Shown here: positions 30,365 to 39,681 of the stretch, piece by piece
Position numbering within the stretch: the stretch's first letter is position 1
Layout of the letters: every line of letters begins with the position of its first letter
Assembly (NCBI GenBank): GCA_039105265.1
Contig: JAPFFF010000002.1
Coordinates: 8,618,001 to 8,682,000, forward strand
Origin: Tritrichomonas musculus
Lineage: Eukaryota; Parabasalia; Tritrichomonadida; Tritrichomonadidae
Reading direction: 5' to 3'
DNA length: 64,000 nt
Notes under the pieces: generated by a model
The model's input: the letters and a program-made list of their open reading frames with translations, nothing else
Database searches by the model: none
Told to the model about the DNA's origin: nothing
Program-made: the position numbers and the translations under genes

Positions 30365-32045
30365 TACAGCTGTTTCGGAAATAGATTAGAATTTTTTGGA
30401 AATAAAATAGTAACCGTTTTATTTTTTTGGAAATTAAATATTTTTTTTGGAAATAAAATAGGAACGATCATTTTATATTCAATTTTATCATACTTAAAAA
30501 CAGATTTAAAAGATAGATTAAAGAAATTTTATGGCGTTTTACACATTATTATGCTAATATATACACGAGTTTTGTTTTTAACAGTTCAATATGAAACATA
30601 GAGTATGTTATTGTGTTTTTAATATGATATTACTAAAATATTGTTTTCAACCAAAATTACTCAATAAAATCTTCAATTTATTGACAATTATGCATTTTTT
30701 TTATTTTTTAATATGAAAATTGATGATAATGTATATTTTAAAAAAACTCTTTCATTAATGAAAAAATCACTTTATTTATGATTATTATTGATTATTATAT
30801 CGAATATGAAAAGAAATTTTCTTTTTGTTTTATCCAGGATATAATTTAAAAAAGATATTATGCAATCGGTGAAATATCAATTATAAAGTATCTTTTTAAT
30901 AACATCTGTCAAAATATATTAAATTGGCAAAAGATTGTTTAGATGTAATTAATATTTGCTTCTGATTTAAATGTTTTTCAACAACAAAAATTTTGGAAAT
31001 TGAATGTAAAATAATCGCTCACTATTTTATTTCCAAAAAAAAATATTTTAATAGGGGATTCAACCGTAAAAAAAGTGACACATTTTTAAAACTTCAATAT
31101 TTTTTAATAAAAATATTATCATTTTGTAGATAATTTGCTAAATAATCGAGCATTAATTTTTGGAAAAAAATTGTCTATCATGTCATGAAAGGGAATGGAT
31201 TTTTTAATTGAATGCTTTTCTTATATTTTTTATTTCACATTTCAAACTCAAAAAAAATTTTAATAATAGAGTTTATCCAAATTCCAGTTATTTTAAACCA
31301 GATTAAAAAAGGCAGATGCATTCATATCATTTTGTTCTAGTATTTTTTTTTTATTTATTTCTACGAATTGACAGTTTTTTTTTTATCTTCAGATATCATA
31401 TTTCACTTCTAAAAAATATCAATGCCAATGCTTTTATTAATACATTAATATTGTAAAGCCAACTTTTTGGATTATTTTTTTTAGTTTAAATAATAAAGAT
31501 TAGAATTAAAATATTTTTACATTAAAAATGATATTATTATCACCATAAAATATCAGTTGTGAATCATGAAAAAATGTGCGATATTTCTTTATAGATTTTT
31601 ATAATTGATGTTTGATATGATTTGAATCCTTTTCTAAATTCATTAATTTCAAGTATTTTATCATTGAATTATAAGTTTTTGTTTATGAATTGAATAATTA
31701 TTCTATTGTATTTAACATGAATTTTCTTTTTTTGGTTCATAAATTATGAATTTTTCATATAACATTTCATGCCAACTTTCTTTTATTCCCTTTCATGACC
31801 CTATAGATATTTTTTTATTATAAGATATATTTTAGAATTAATAAATAATGGAGATATTATTTTAATAATAAAATAAACAAAATAATTAATTTTTAATTTT
31901 TATTCAATTTTTTGACACTTTACAAACGGTTGAATCCCCTATATATTTTATTTTATTTCCAAAAATATTTTAGCGGTTTTATAAACCATTCAAATCATGC
32001 TATTTTATTTCCAAAAAATTCTAATCTATTTCCGAAACAGCTGTA
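30365..32045. mobile_element. Non-autonomous DNA element with 46-bp perfect terminal inverted repeats
   Basis: 30365-30410 (starting TACAGCTGTTTCGG) is perfectly repeated inverted at 32000-32045. Both ends then show further GGAAATAAAATA motifs at irregular spacing, typical of subterminal repeats. The 1.68 kb interior has no credible reading frame; a 96-codon frame at 30311-30601 runs across the terminal repeat and is discounted. No clear target-site duplication is seen (left flank TAGATCA, right flank ATATATA). Perfect identity of the ends suggests a fairly recent insertion. The superfamily cannot be named. Confidence 0.8.
31052..31941. mobile_element. Second inverted-repeat element nested in the first, TA-flanked
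   Basis: 31053-31067 (AGGGGATTCAACCGT) is perfectly inverted at 31926-31940. The match continues with mismatches to about 28 bp (AAAGTGACA-like). A TA sits outside the GGGG/CCCC at each end, as expected for a Tc1/mariner-type target. Further in, GTCATGAAAGGGAAT (31182-31196) is inverted at 31785-31799, so the 890-bp element has a foldback form. It carries no open frame. Its position shows it entered the outer element afterwards. Confidence 0.7.
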
Positions 32046-32195
32046 ATATATATATAATAGTAAAAAATATAATATAATTTTTTTTTAAATATGAAGCGTA
32101 TCAATAAATAATATAGAGGAAATCTGAATTAACCTATAACCTTCAGGTCAAATCCGATTTCCAATTACATATAAAATCCATGGCAAAGATATTAA

Positions 32196-34139
32196 TTATT
32201 TAAACAAAAAAGCATTTTCAAGAAACTTTGTTTGTCTGTGAGGTGGGGCATCTTTGTTATATTCTGTAAATAGTTCTTTATATCTATTTACCATGTTATT
32301 ATATTGTAATACATCATTGCATTTCTTGTTTCCTTCTGCTTGAGCCAATGCCAAAATTTCATCCAATTTGGGCAGAACAACTGATTTATTTACTGTTACA
32401 TTTGGCCTGAAATGATTTACAAAAGATTTTGCATTCCTGTGAAGTAGAACCCAGTGTCTTTGAACTCTGTTTTTATCTACTTCTACTGTATCTTTTCTCT
32501 TGCTAAGTTCAGCATCTTTAATTCTAGATTCTATAAAGTTTTGACTTAGAACACATCCTTGTCTAATAACTTTTTCAGAGATATATTTAGGATCATTGTA
32601 TCCAACCACATGACATTTGGCCTTCAGAATACAATCTTCGTTTAATGAAAGCTCTAGTTCAACTTTGGCTTCTCCTGCTTGCAATTCTGGGAGATCCACC
32701 GTTAATGATCCAAGAAATGTGTCTTTAGTGCATAAACAACTTTCAGTTTCATGAATATAAAATGTCATTTTCTTTTGAAAGTTTTCAACTGATATAAATG
32801 TACTAGTTTTTTTAGCCGGAAGCTTAGTGTTCCTAGATATAAGAGTAACCATTCTGCTGCCAACAGTGGAATTACCTAGTGATAAAGGACATACATCTTG
32901 ATATTTCAAATTTGTTAATTCTGTAAATATTTTTTCATTTGTAACAAATCGTCTTCTTGCTTCAATTGCAGCACCTCTAACAACTACATTTCTAGGTTCT
33001 CCATCAGTAAGTGGATCTTTTTGAAAATATTCTCTTAATTTTGTTGCTACTATTGGAATGTTGCTTGAACCTCCAACAAGTATTATGTCATCTATCTCCG
33101 TTTTCGGCATATTGCAAAATTTTAGAATTCTTTCGACAGGTTCAAGTATTTTGTCTAATAAATTTTTGTTTATTTGGATAAAAGTATCATAACTTACAAT
33201 CAGTTCTTGCTCATCAATTTCGAGATTCAAAATGTTTGGCATAATTGATTGTTCTGAGTCATGAACAAAACTTTTTTTGGCTTCTTCACAACTATCTCTA
33301 ATCATATGAAAATCATTTCTTGCTTTTCTTCCATAATTATCCATTCTATATAAATATTGATATATTTCATCTTTTAAATTCTTTTGTTTCAGATAATAAT
33401 CTATTAAATTATTATCGAAATCTCGGCCTCCTAGTAGCATATTTCCTTCAACAGCATTAATATCAACTGATTTGGCCGAAACAGATGCCAAAGAAACATC
33501 AAGTGTACCTCCACCAAAATCATATATTAATACATTCTTGGATCTCCAAAAGCTGCCTGAAGAACCAAAATTATTGAACCAATAATTCATTACAGCAGCT
33601 GTTGGCTCGCTAATTAAATGAACTTTCTCAAATCCTGCAGCTTTGGCAGCCTTTAGAGTTTCTTTTCTCTGAGTTGTATTGTAGTTAGCTGGAATAGATA
33701 CAACAACATGCGTTATTTTATGACCCATTGCTTTTGATTCTGCATTTTCTTTGAGAAATTTGAGAACTTCCATGCATATTTCCCATGGATGTTTTAAACC
33801 TTGACAAGTTTCAATTAAAATGCTTCCATCATCTGCTTCTCTGATTTTAAACAACCATTTTTTGGATAATTCTTGAATAATTTCATCATCATAGCGTTTT
33901 CCAATCATTCTTTTTGCATCACGAATAACTTGCGTTGGCGATTTTCGTTCTTCTCTTAAAGCATTAAAACCGACGAGCGTTTTGTCCTCTTTGTAACATA
34001 CAACAGATGGAATGCAATCGCTTTGATTGAATACTCTATCTGTAATTTGATCAATTGAACCATTGTTGTTAAGTCTTGCACCTGAAGAAGTTGTTGTTCC
34101 ATAATCAATTGCCATGACATTATGATGATCTACTAACAT
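32196..34139 (-). CDS. Divergent Hsp70-family ATPase (647 aa)
   Basis: The nucleotide-binding domain is complete: AIDYGTTTSSGA (phosphate 1), SIPANYNTTQRKETLKAAKAAGF, LISEPTAAVMNYW, IYDFGGGTLDVSLASV (phosphate 2) and IILVGGSSNIPIVATKLREYF (adenosine). The substrate-binding half is recognisable but weak (CPLSLGNSTVGSRM, then a beta-rich part), followed by a basic/helical lid ending NAFLFK. There is no EEVD tail, signal peptide, organelle presequence or ER signal, so this is not one of the standard cytosolic, hydrogenosomal or ER chaperones. It is likely one of the expanded divergent trichomonad Hsp70s; clients are unknown. The gene is divergently arranged with the Hsp70-like gene at 34450 and shares its promoter region. 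Confidence 0.92.
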   Translation of the reverse strand: MLVDHHNVMAIDYGTTTSSGARLNNNGSIDQITDRVFNQSDCIPSVVCYKEDKTLVGFNALREERKSPTQVIRDAKRMIGKRYDDEIIQELSKKWLFKIREADDGSILIETCQGLKHPWEICMEVLKFLKENAESKAMGHKITHVVVSIPANYNTTQRKETLKAAKAAGFEKVHLISEPTAAVMNYWFNNFGSSGSFWRSKNVLIYDFGGGTLDVSLASVSAKSVDINAVEGNMLLGGRDFDNNLIDYYLKQKNLKDEIYQYLYRMDNYGRKARNDFHMIRDSCEEAKKSFVHDSEQSIMPNILNLEIDEQELIVSYDTFIQINKNLLDKILEPVERILKFCNMPKTEIDDIILVGGSSNIPIVATKLREYFQKDPLTDGEPRNVVVRGAAIEARRRFVTNEKIFTELTNLKYQDVCPLSLGNSTVGSRMVTLISRNTKLPAKKTSTFISVENFQKKMTFYIHETESCLCTKDTFLGSLTVDLPELQAGEAKVELELSLNEDCILKAKCHVVGYNDPKYISEKVIRQGCVLSQNFIESRIKDAELSKRKDTVEVDKNRVQRHWVLLHRNAKSFVNHFRPNVTVNKSVVLPKLDEILALAQAEGNKKCNDVLQYNNMVNRYKELFTEYNKDAPPHRQTKFLENAFLFK

Positions 34140-34146
34140 TTTACAA

Positions 34147-34151
34147 AATGA
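34147..34151 (-). promoter_or_regulatory. Inr start site of the 32196-34139 Hsp70 gene
   Basis: TCATT on the minus strand fits the trichomonad initiator TCA+1-Y-(T/A). The predicted first transcribed base is 34149, leaving a 10-base leader. Confidence 0.6.
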
Positions 34152-34192
34152 TCTGATAAATTAAAAATATTTTATGCCAAATAGAATTTTCC

Positions 34193-34220
34193 AAAAAAAA
34201 AAAAAAAAAAAAAAAAAAAA
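34193..34220. repeat. Poly(A) run of 28 between divergent genes
   Basis: Twenty-eight A residues in the shared upstream region of two Hsp70-like genes. Such tracts resist nucleosome wrapping in other eukaryotes, so a promoter role is possible. Confidence 0.95.
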
Positions 34221-34301
34221 TTATGTTACAACAACTTCTGTAGGAGCACGACTTTACTTAAATCAATATTCATATAAGAATTCTTATAAAAGCAGATAAC
34301 A

Positions 34302-34390
34302 CATGGAAAATTTATAAATAGTCGGAATGGAAAATTTATAAATAGTCGGAATGGAAAATTTTTAAATAGTCGGAATGGAAAATTTTTAAA
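34302..34390. repeat. 24-bp tandem repeat (3 full copies plus a partial one) in the Hsp70 intergenic region
   Basis: Units start at 34319, 34343 and 34367 with TAGTCGGAATGGAAAATTT. A partial copy precedes them from 34302. Only one or two bases differ between units (TATAAA or TTTAAA at the end). The array ends 43 bases before the first Inr of the plus-strand gene, so it could be a set of factor-binding sites, though GGAATGGAA is not a canonical paired heat-shock element. Confidence 0.85.
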
Positions 34391-34432
34391 AATGCCGAAA
34401 ACTTTATTTGAATTTTTTTTTAAATTATGAAC

Positions 34433-34441
34433 TCATTCATT
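34433..34441 (+). promoter_or_regulatory. Double Inr of the 34450 Hsp70-like gene
   Basis: Two overlapping TCATT boxes (34433-34437 and 34437-34441) match the trichomonad initiator. They predict starts at 34435 or 34439 and leaders of 15 or 11 bases. This supports the ATG at 34450 over the upstream TTG at 34408. Confidence 0.6.
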
Positions 34442-34449
34442 TTTTGATT

Positions 34450-37044
34450 ATGTTTTTTAAAAAGAGCAAGGTGGCTCTACAATTTCAAGATATTAGTTCA
34501 ATATTGGAAGATAGAGCCAAAAGCGAATCGTACATCAAGACACTTTTGGGACTTGCACAAAGAAGCAATTGGGGAAAAAAAACATATGAACAGAATTATG
34601 AAAATCTTGTTACTCTTTGCGAGCATATTCAAAAAGAAAATGAAATATTAACAAAACTAATTTCAGTTTTACCAATTTCAGAAACAAATCAAAATCATCA
34701 TTCAGTTTTACCAACATTAGAAACAAACTCTATTAAAAATTTGAATCAAGTACTTGGAATTGATTTAGGAACTTCTAAAAGCACAGTTGGTGTATATAAA
34801 ATTAATTCACGAGGTAGAGCTGAAATAGATATCATATCTAATAAACAAGGAGAAAGGAGCAATCCATCAGTTGTTTGCTTATACAATGGTAAAGTGTATT
34901 TTGGTAAAGAAGCTATTAAATGTTCAATTAAATGCCCTCAAAATCTTATATATGATACAAAAAGAATGCTTGGTAGGAAATTCGACGATCCATTTATCCA
35001 AAAAATGAGAAAATATTGGACCTTTAAAACTTTAAAATCAGATAATGGTGGTATATTAATTGAAGTTGATGGATATAGATATGAGCCATATGAAATTTCC
35101 GGGATGATATTAAATTACTTAGTGTTAATGGCAAATGAAAGGTTAAAAGAACCTACAAATTATGCAATTATTACAATTCCTGCCTACTTTACAGAGCAGC
35201 AAAAAGAAGAAACAAGAAAAGCTGCCAAATCAGCTGGTTTAAGACTTCTTGAATTAGTTGAAGAACCTAAAGCAGCCGCATTTTGTTATGGATATAAATC
35301 AAATAATGGTACAAATGACCAAAAAGAAAAAGATATTTTTATATATGATATTGGGGGAGGAACCTTAGATGTTTCATATGTTGAAGTGAAAGGGAGTTCA
35401 TTTAAAGTTTTAGGAACTGCTGGTGATTCTTTTCTCGGTGGTCAAGATTTCACTAATTGTATTTTTGATTATGTTTCACCCTTTTTAGACAAAATATGTA
35501 TCAAAACATGGAGAAACGAAGCAAGATTTGTTTCATATGTAAAAGACGAATGCGAAAAAGTAAAACAATACCTAGCAGATTCTGATGATTGCGATATTTT
35601 CCTCGATATTCCGAACAAATTACAAAAAACAAGTGAAATTACTCTTGAACTAAATTTGACGAGAGACAAATTTGAGGAAATTTCACATGAATTATATGAA
35701 AGGTGCATGAATCCTGTCAAAGAGGTTCTTAAGAGAGTTCAACGTAATCCAAAACAAATAAATGGTTTAGTATTAATTGGTGGATCTAGCTTTCTACCAA
35801 AAATACAGAATCAGCTTAAAGAAATTACAGGGAAAGATGCATACCATGGTGTTTCGCCTATTGAAGCTGTTGCTTTTGGAGCTTGTGCTACTTCTGTCAA
35901 ATATTGTGAAGAATCTTTATTGAAATCGGATAATTTATGCAAGGATGATATTAATGGCAAATTTTTAGCACAGTTCACTGTTAAAGAAACTGCACCTGCT
36001 ACGATTGAAATACAAAAAATCAAAGATAAAACAAAGTATTTTTATACAATGATTGAAGAAGGAGCTCCATTACCTTATACAAAAGAAACATTAATTTATT
36101 CTGCTGATGTTGAATACAATAAAAATTCAAAACAAATCAATATACCTGTTTTTGCTAAAAAAGGAGACAAAAGAACATTATTAGGTAATATCACATATGA
36201 AGTTAATCCAAAGAAAAATTATTCAACGAATATGCCTCTTGTAAAAATTAAATTGAGACATATTATTTCAAATTTGTATTATTCTACAAATGATCCAACA
36301 ACTGATGTTTGGTCTAGTGAAAGTCCAGTAAAAGAAAATACTACTGAACAAATTACAATAAATGAAAAACAAGATTTCAACAAAGCTTCATATCATCAAG
36401 AAATACAAAATACATCATCAAATCAAGGGCTAAATTTTCGAATAGAACCACCAGTGGCAACAGAGAAACATTGTCAATTACAGCCACTGGTGGTTCAAGA
36501 GAAAAAACTCAAAGCCCAACCACCTGCACTACCAGAAATACATCCTCAAAGGGAAATACAGATTCATCAGGAACAAAATATTCAGGATCAAATATATCAA
36601 GAGAAAACCAAATCAACACTTCCACAAATCGTTCAGAAAACATGTATTCAAGGCGAAGCTCAAGTTGCACAAGAGAAAAGAAAACTCAAGCCACAATCAA
36701 CATCAACAGAAGCAAATATTCAAAAGAAAGAAATGAATACACTCCCAAAACAAGAACTATTGACACAAACTCCAAATATTCAAGAGGAGAATTACCAACC
36801 TCAAAATGCATTAGTGGCAAATCAAGTAGCAGGGAATCAAAGGAATATAACTCAAAATTATGTCATAGAAAACCAAAATCATAATTTTTATCAATCTTTT
36901 CAAAGTTATCAACCAACATATATCATGACAAGTTACTTTCCAGTTTATGTTGTTAATCCAACTTTTTATGTAGTCCAGCCAAGTTCACAAAATTATGGTG
37001 ATACACCAAATTTCAGATATTATCAAGATAATTCCCAATGTTGA
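34450..37044 (+). CDS. Divergent Hsp70-like protein with Gln-rich tail (864 aa)
   Basis: The start at 34450 (MFFKKSKVAL) is chosen because the longer frame begins with TTG and two Inr boxes lie just upstream. About 95 residues precede the Hsp70 domain and contain a helical region (ILEDRAKSESYIKTLLGLAQ). The ATPase domain has LGIDLGTSKSTVGVYK, ITIPAYFTEQQKEETRKAAK, IYDIGGGTLDVSYVEV and LVLIGGSSFLPKIQNQLKEI. A shortened substrate-domain-like part follows. The last ~220 residues are rich in Gln, Pro, Glu and Ile with loose EKKLKAQPP/EIHPQREIQ repeats, ending in a Tyr/Phe/Pro-rich stretch. A standard Hsp70 is about 640 residues, so both ends are added. The tail looks prion- or scaffold-like; function is not known. 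Confidence 0.9.
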   Translation: MFFKKSKVALQFQDISSILEDRAKSESYIKTLLGLAQRSNWGKKTYEQNYENLVTLCEHIQKENEILTKLISVLPISETNQNHHSVLPTLETNSIKNLNQVLGIDLGTSKSTVGVYKINSRGRAEIDIISNKQGERSNPSVVCLYNGKVYFGKEAIKCSIKCPQNLIYDTKRMLGRKFDDPFIQKMRKYWTFKTLKSDNGGILIEVDGYRYEPYEISGMILNYLVLMANERLKEPTNYAIITIPAYFTEQQKEETRKAAKSAGLRLLELVEEPKAAAFCYGYKSNNGTNDQKEKDIFIYDIGGGTLDVSYVEVKGSSFKVLGTAGDSFLGGQDFTNCIFDYVSPFLDKICIKTWRNEARFVSYVKDECEKVKQYLADSDDCDIFLDIPNKLQKTSEITLELNLTRDKFEEISHELYERCMNPVKEVLKRVQRNPKQINGLVLIGGSSFLPKIQNQLKEITGKDAYHGVSPIEAVAFGACATSVKYCEESLLKSDNLCKDDINGKFLAQFTVKETAPATIEIQKIKDKTKYFYTMIEEGAPLPYTKETLIYSADVEYNKNSKQINIPVFAKKGDKRTLLGNITYEVNPKKNYSTNMPLVKIKLRHIISNLYYSTNDPTTDVWSSESPVKENTTEQITINEKQDFNKASYHQEIQNTSSNQGLNFRIEPPVATEKHCQLQPLVVQEKKLKAQPPALPEIHPQREIQIHQEQNIQDQIYQEKTKSTLPQIVQKTCIQGEAQVAQEKRKLKPQSTSTEANIQKKEMNTLPKQELLTQTPNIQEENYQPQNALVANQVAGNQRNITQNYVIENQNHNFYQSFQSYQPTYIMTSYFPVYVVNPTFYVVQPSSQNYGDTPNFRYYQDNSQC

Positions 37045-37440
37045 TTTTTCAGTAAATTGGATATCAGATAATACTTCTTCAAATAAATTGTCTTATTTAT
37101 ATTTTGAACGTTATTTTATAAATATCTCTTAAATTTAATGCTTTTACACAATCTTTTTTTTTATACTTAACAGTGTGTGTTCCAAAATATAGTTATATAA
37201 AATAGAGAAAAATAAATCATTAAAATTTGAGACTTTTGAATCAATCATGAAGAATTTGATTCAAATAGTTATTGCTTCTATGTAGGCCTTTACGCCGTAG
37301 CATAAATGGCGTATACTTTTAAATTGATAGAGTGTATCAATACATCAACAGTTCATCTATCAAGATCATCAATACAATCCATAAAATGGTGTTAAGTATT
37401 TATAAGAATAATTTTAGCAAAAATTAATTTCCTCTAGATT
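37045..37440. other. Intergenic with a small hairpin
   Basis: TACGCC (37291-37296) and GGCGTA (37308-37313) form a short stem. The rest is AT-rich. A TAAA box follows the upstream stop codon by about 10 bases. Confidence 0.5.
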
Positions 37441-38119
37441 ATTTCTGGCATATTTTATATATGTTGGTTGATAACTTTGAAGCTTCTTTATAATAATGAA
37501 TTGCTTCTTCATTATTCTTCTTTAAATGTTTTCCTTCTTGAAGCTAAAACTCATGGATAAAATTAGCCATTCTATTTCCATTTTTAGCTTGATATCTTGA
37601 GGAACGGAATTGCCAAGCAAGAATTGGGCATCCTTATGATTTTTATTGGTAGCTCTTCTCAAGTATCCAATTACTTTTAAAATATTACGTATAGTATATT
37701 TATTTTCATAATAAATGAATCCGAGCATTAATTTTGCATTTTCATTATTTTGATCTGAAGATAGAGACAAATAATGAATAGCTTTAACAATATCACGATC
37801 TATTAATTTGCCTTTATGATTCATTCAGAAAAGGCTATTAATTTGCCTTCATGATTGATTTGTTGATCTTTCGTGGGATAAGATTACCATTATAATAAAA
37901 ACAGCCAAGATAATACTGGGCTAAAGAATGATTTAAATTTGCAGCAAGAGAAAAATAATAAATAGCTTTATTGACATCTACATTAGTAAAGTTAGGATCA
38001 ATATAAATTAGGCCAAGAGCAAATTGTGAATTTGAATAGCCTTGATCTGCTGCAAGTAAAAAATATTTTTTGGCTTTGCTTGTATCTCTTGGTACAAATA
38101 CTCCATCATGTATATTCAC
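37441..38119 (-). pseudogene. Broken Sel1-repeat gene fragment
   Basis: Read on the minus strand, several Sel1 units of about 36 residues are clear: AKKYFLLAADQGYSNSQFAL, AIYYFSLAANLNHSLAQYYL, AIHYLSLSSDQNNENAKLML, and at the 3' end GKHLKKNNEEAIHYYKEASK. At least two breaks change the frame between units, and no kinase domain remains upstream. The intact kinase gene at 40203-42962 has the same type of tail, so this may be the remnant of a relative. Confidence 0.8.
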
Positions 38120-38232
38120 AACATAATTTAGGTCTCATTTATATTCAAGGAGTATTTGTTAAAGCTATTCATTATTTGTCTCTATCTTCAGAGTATAGAA
38201 ATCCTCCAAATTATGATTTATGCTTAATTTAA
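38120..38232 (+). pseudogene. Sel1 fragment in the opposite orientation
   Basis: Plus-strand sequence reads HNLGLIYIQGVFVKAIHYLS and on to LSSEYRN, clearly a Sel1 unit. It lies head to head against the minus-strand Sel1 remnant. KAIHYLSLSS occurs in both, so a local inversion or inverted duplication broke the gene here. Confidence 0.75.
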
Positions 38233-38247
38233 GTAATTAAAAAGATA

Positions 38248-38320
38248 GCTCTCATAGCTTAATAGGAATAGCGTTCGTTTGGTAAGCGGAAGGTTGCGCG
38301 TTCGAATCGCGCTGGGAGCG
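38248..38320 (+). tRNA. tRNA-Thr (anticodon GGT)
   Basis: A full cloverleaf of 73 bases. Acceptor stem GCTCTCA pairs with TGGGAGC (one G-T); D arm GCT/AGC has a GG in its loop; anticodon stem TTCGT/GCGGA has loop TTGGTAA; variable loop AGGTT; T stem GCGCG/CGCGC has loop TTCGAAT; discriminator G. The anticodon GGT (38281-38283) reads ACC/ACU, threonine. A-box-like TAGCTTAATAGG and B-box-like GTTCGAATC are internal. No intron and no encoded CCA. GGT is odd, because most eukaryotes read these codons with AGT (inosine). Confidence 0.9.
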
Positions 38321-38335
38321 TTTTTTCGTTTTTTT
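38321..38335 (+). terminator. RNA polymerase III terminator of the tRNA
   Basis: T6 directly after the discriminator base, then CG and T7, with further T runs beyond. This is a normal Pol III stop signal. Confidence 0.8.
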
Positions 38336-38569
38336 ATTTTTTTATTTTATATTATTTTTTTTTTTTTTTATGTGCCAAATAACTAAAAGCAAAATCCACT
38401 TGGATACTTCTAGTATCTTAAATGTTCCTCTCCATTCTTACGATGAATTTATTTTTTTGATCAATAATATCTGATCATTTATCTCCAAAAATCTGTAAAA
38501 ATCGCATATCAGACTCTAGAACTAACACATTTACAATTAATACATGGCATAATGACATTTTTTCTTCTA

Positions 38570-39598
38570 TTTAGATCTCATTAGCTTCAAGCAAAATGAT
38601 ATTCCAGATACATTTCCCATTTGTTATAGAGGTCATTGAAATTCAAGAAAACGAAACGATTATAATAACAGATACTGATCAGCCAACAACACTCGCTTTT
38701 GACAATGTTTTCCAGCTAATCAAAGAACATCATCAATATCCCAGTTTTATTACAACCGTATTTTAACCGAAATTGACTTCATCTCACCTGTTCTAGCTCC
38801 CAGAAGAAAAAGAAGAAGAACTGATTTCACTTGACCAAATTACAATAGAAAAAATTCTGAGGAATCCTTTATCCAAAATTGAGAGCGAAGACCAGCTAAT
38901 TTCACTCATTAATCGGATATACAAGAAAGATGACAGTTACTCGACGCTGTATGACCTTGTTCTCTTCAGTTGTGTCAGCGAAGACAAAATTGACGAATTC
39001 AAAGAAAACTACAACTACAACGATCTGAAGAAAGAATTGTCGGACTCTTTTTCAAAGAGATGCACAGAAGGGAAAAAAGAATAATAAAAATCATGAGTTT
39101 GAACTTTTATATGAAAATAATCATGAATTTGAAGGAATCATTAATCATATCAAAAAGTCAAATGGTGACATAGAAAAACGGTTCACAATCACTTCAACTC
39201 AAATTGAAAACCAAGATCGTCACGTAAAGCAAGTCATTGACTTTGAAGATAAATAACATTACTTTTCTACAGGCATATTTGAAAATCGATTTATTTGCTT
39301 CGATTTCAATAAAAGCAAAGTAAAGCTGACTCATTACTCAATTAGAAATTGGACCTAATCATCCAAGGTTGTGGGTAATTGAAGGCAAAAATGAGGGAGA
39401 CAATGATAAGTGGATGTTATTGATGAGAGAAGCGATGAGGAAGAAATGAAAGGAAGAGGAATCACGCACACTTTTGCTTGTCAGAAACCCAAAGCTTTCC
39501 GTTATATTCGAATGCATGCAGCTGGTGTTGACTGGGGTTGTCGTAATTATTTATGCCTCAATTCAATTGAATTTTATGGTTACTTCTTAAATAAATAA
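38570..39598 (+). pseudogene. Broken discoidin (F5/8 type C)-like protein gene
   Basis: The N-terminal part reads FPFVIEVIEIQENETIIITD and ends in a stop near 38766. The middle (EKILRNPLSKIESEDQLISL, LYDLVLFSCVSEDKIDEFKE) is the helical part usual in this trichomonad family. The C-terminal part has ENRFICFDFNKSKVKLTHYS and, at 39410-39598, THTFACQKPKAFRYIRMHAA followed by NSIEFYGYF, the end of a discoidin-type domain. Several stops and shifts lie between. Intact relatives combine a BTB-like or helical N-terminal part with this domain; a carbohydrate- or protein-binding role is inferred from the family. Confidence 0.75.
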
Positions 39599-39630
39599 CA
39601 AAATAAAATAATATATTAAAAATGAATTTC

Positions 39631-39631
<1 letters not shown>

Positions 39632-39679
<48 letters not shown>
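39632..39679. repeat. Poly(T) run of 48 (poly(A) after a minus-strand stop codon)
   Basis: The longest homopolymer in the window. On the minus strand it is an A48 tract that begins at the TAA of the small frame at 39678-39959. Confidence 0.95.

Positions 39680-39681
<2 letters not shown>

Noticed and set aside
30311-30601. A 96-codon frame downstream of the giant gene
   Set aside because: It runs through the 46-bp terminal inverted repeat and has no motif; better explained as part of the mobile element.
34408-34449. Upstream start for the second Hsp70-like gene
   Set aside because: The codon at 34408 is TTG, and two initiator boxes lie downstream of it, just before the ATG at 34450.
37291-37313. 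TACGCC/GGCGTA hairpin as a terminator
   Set aside because: Eukaryotic context, and it lies far from the nearest gene end; kept only as a note on the gap.
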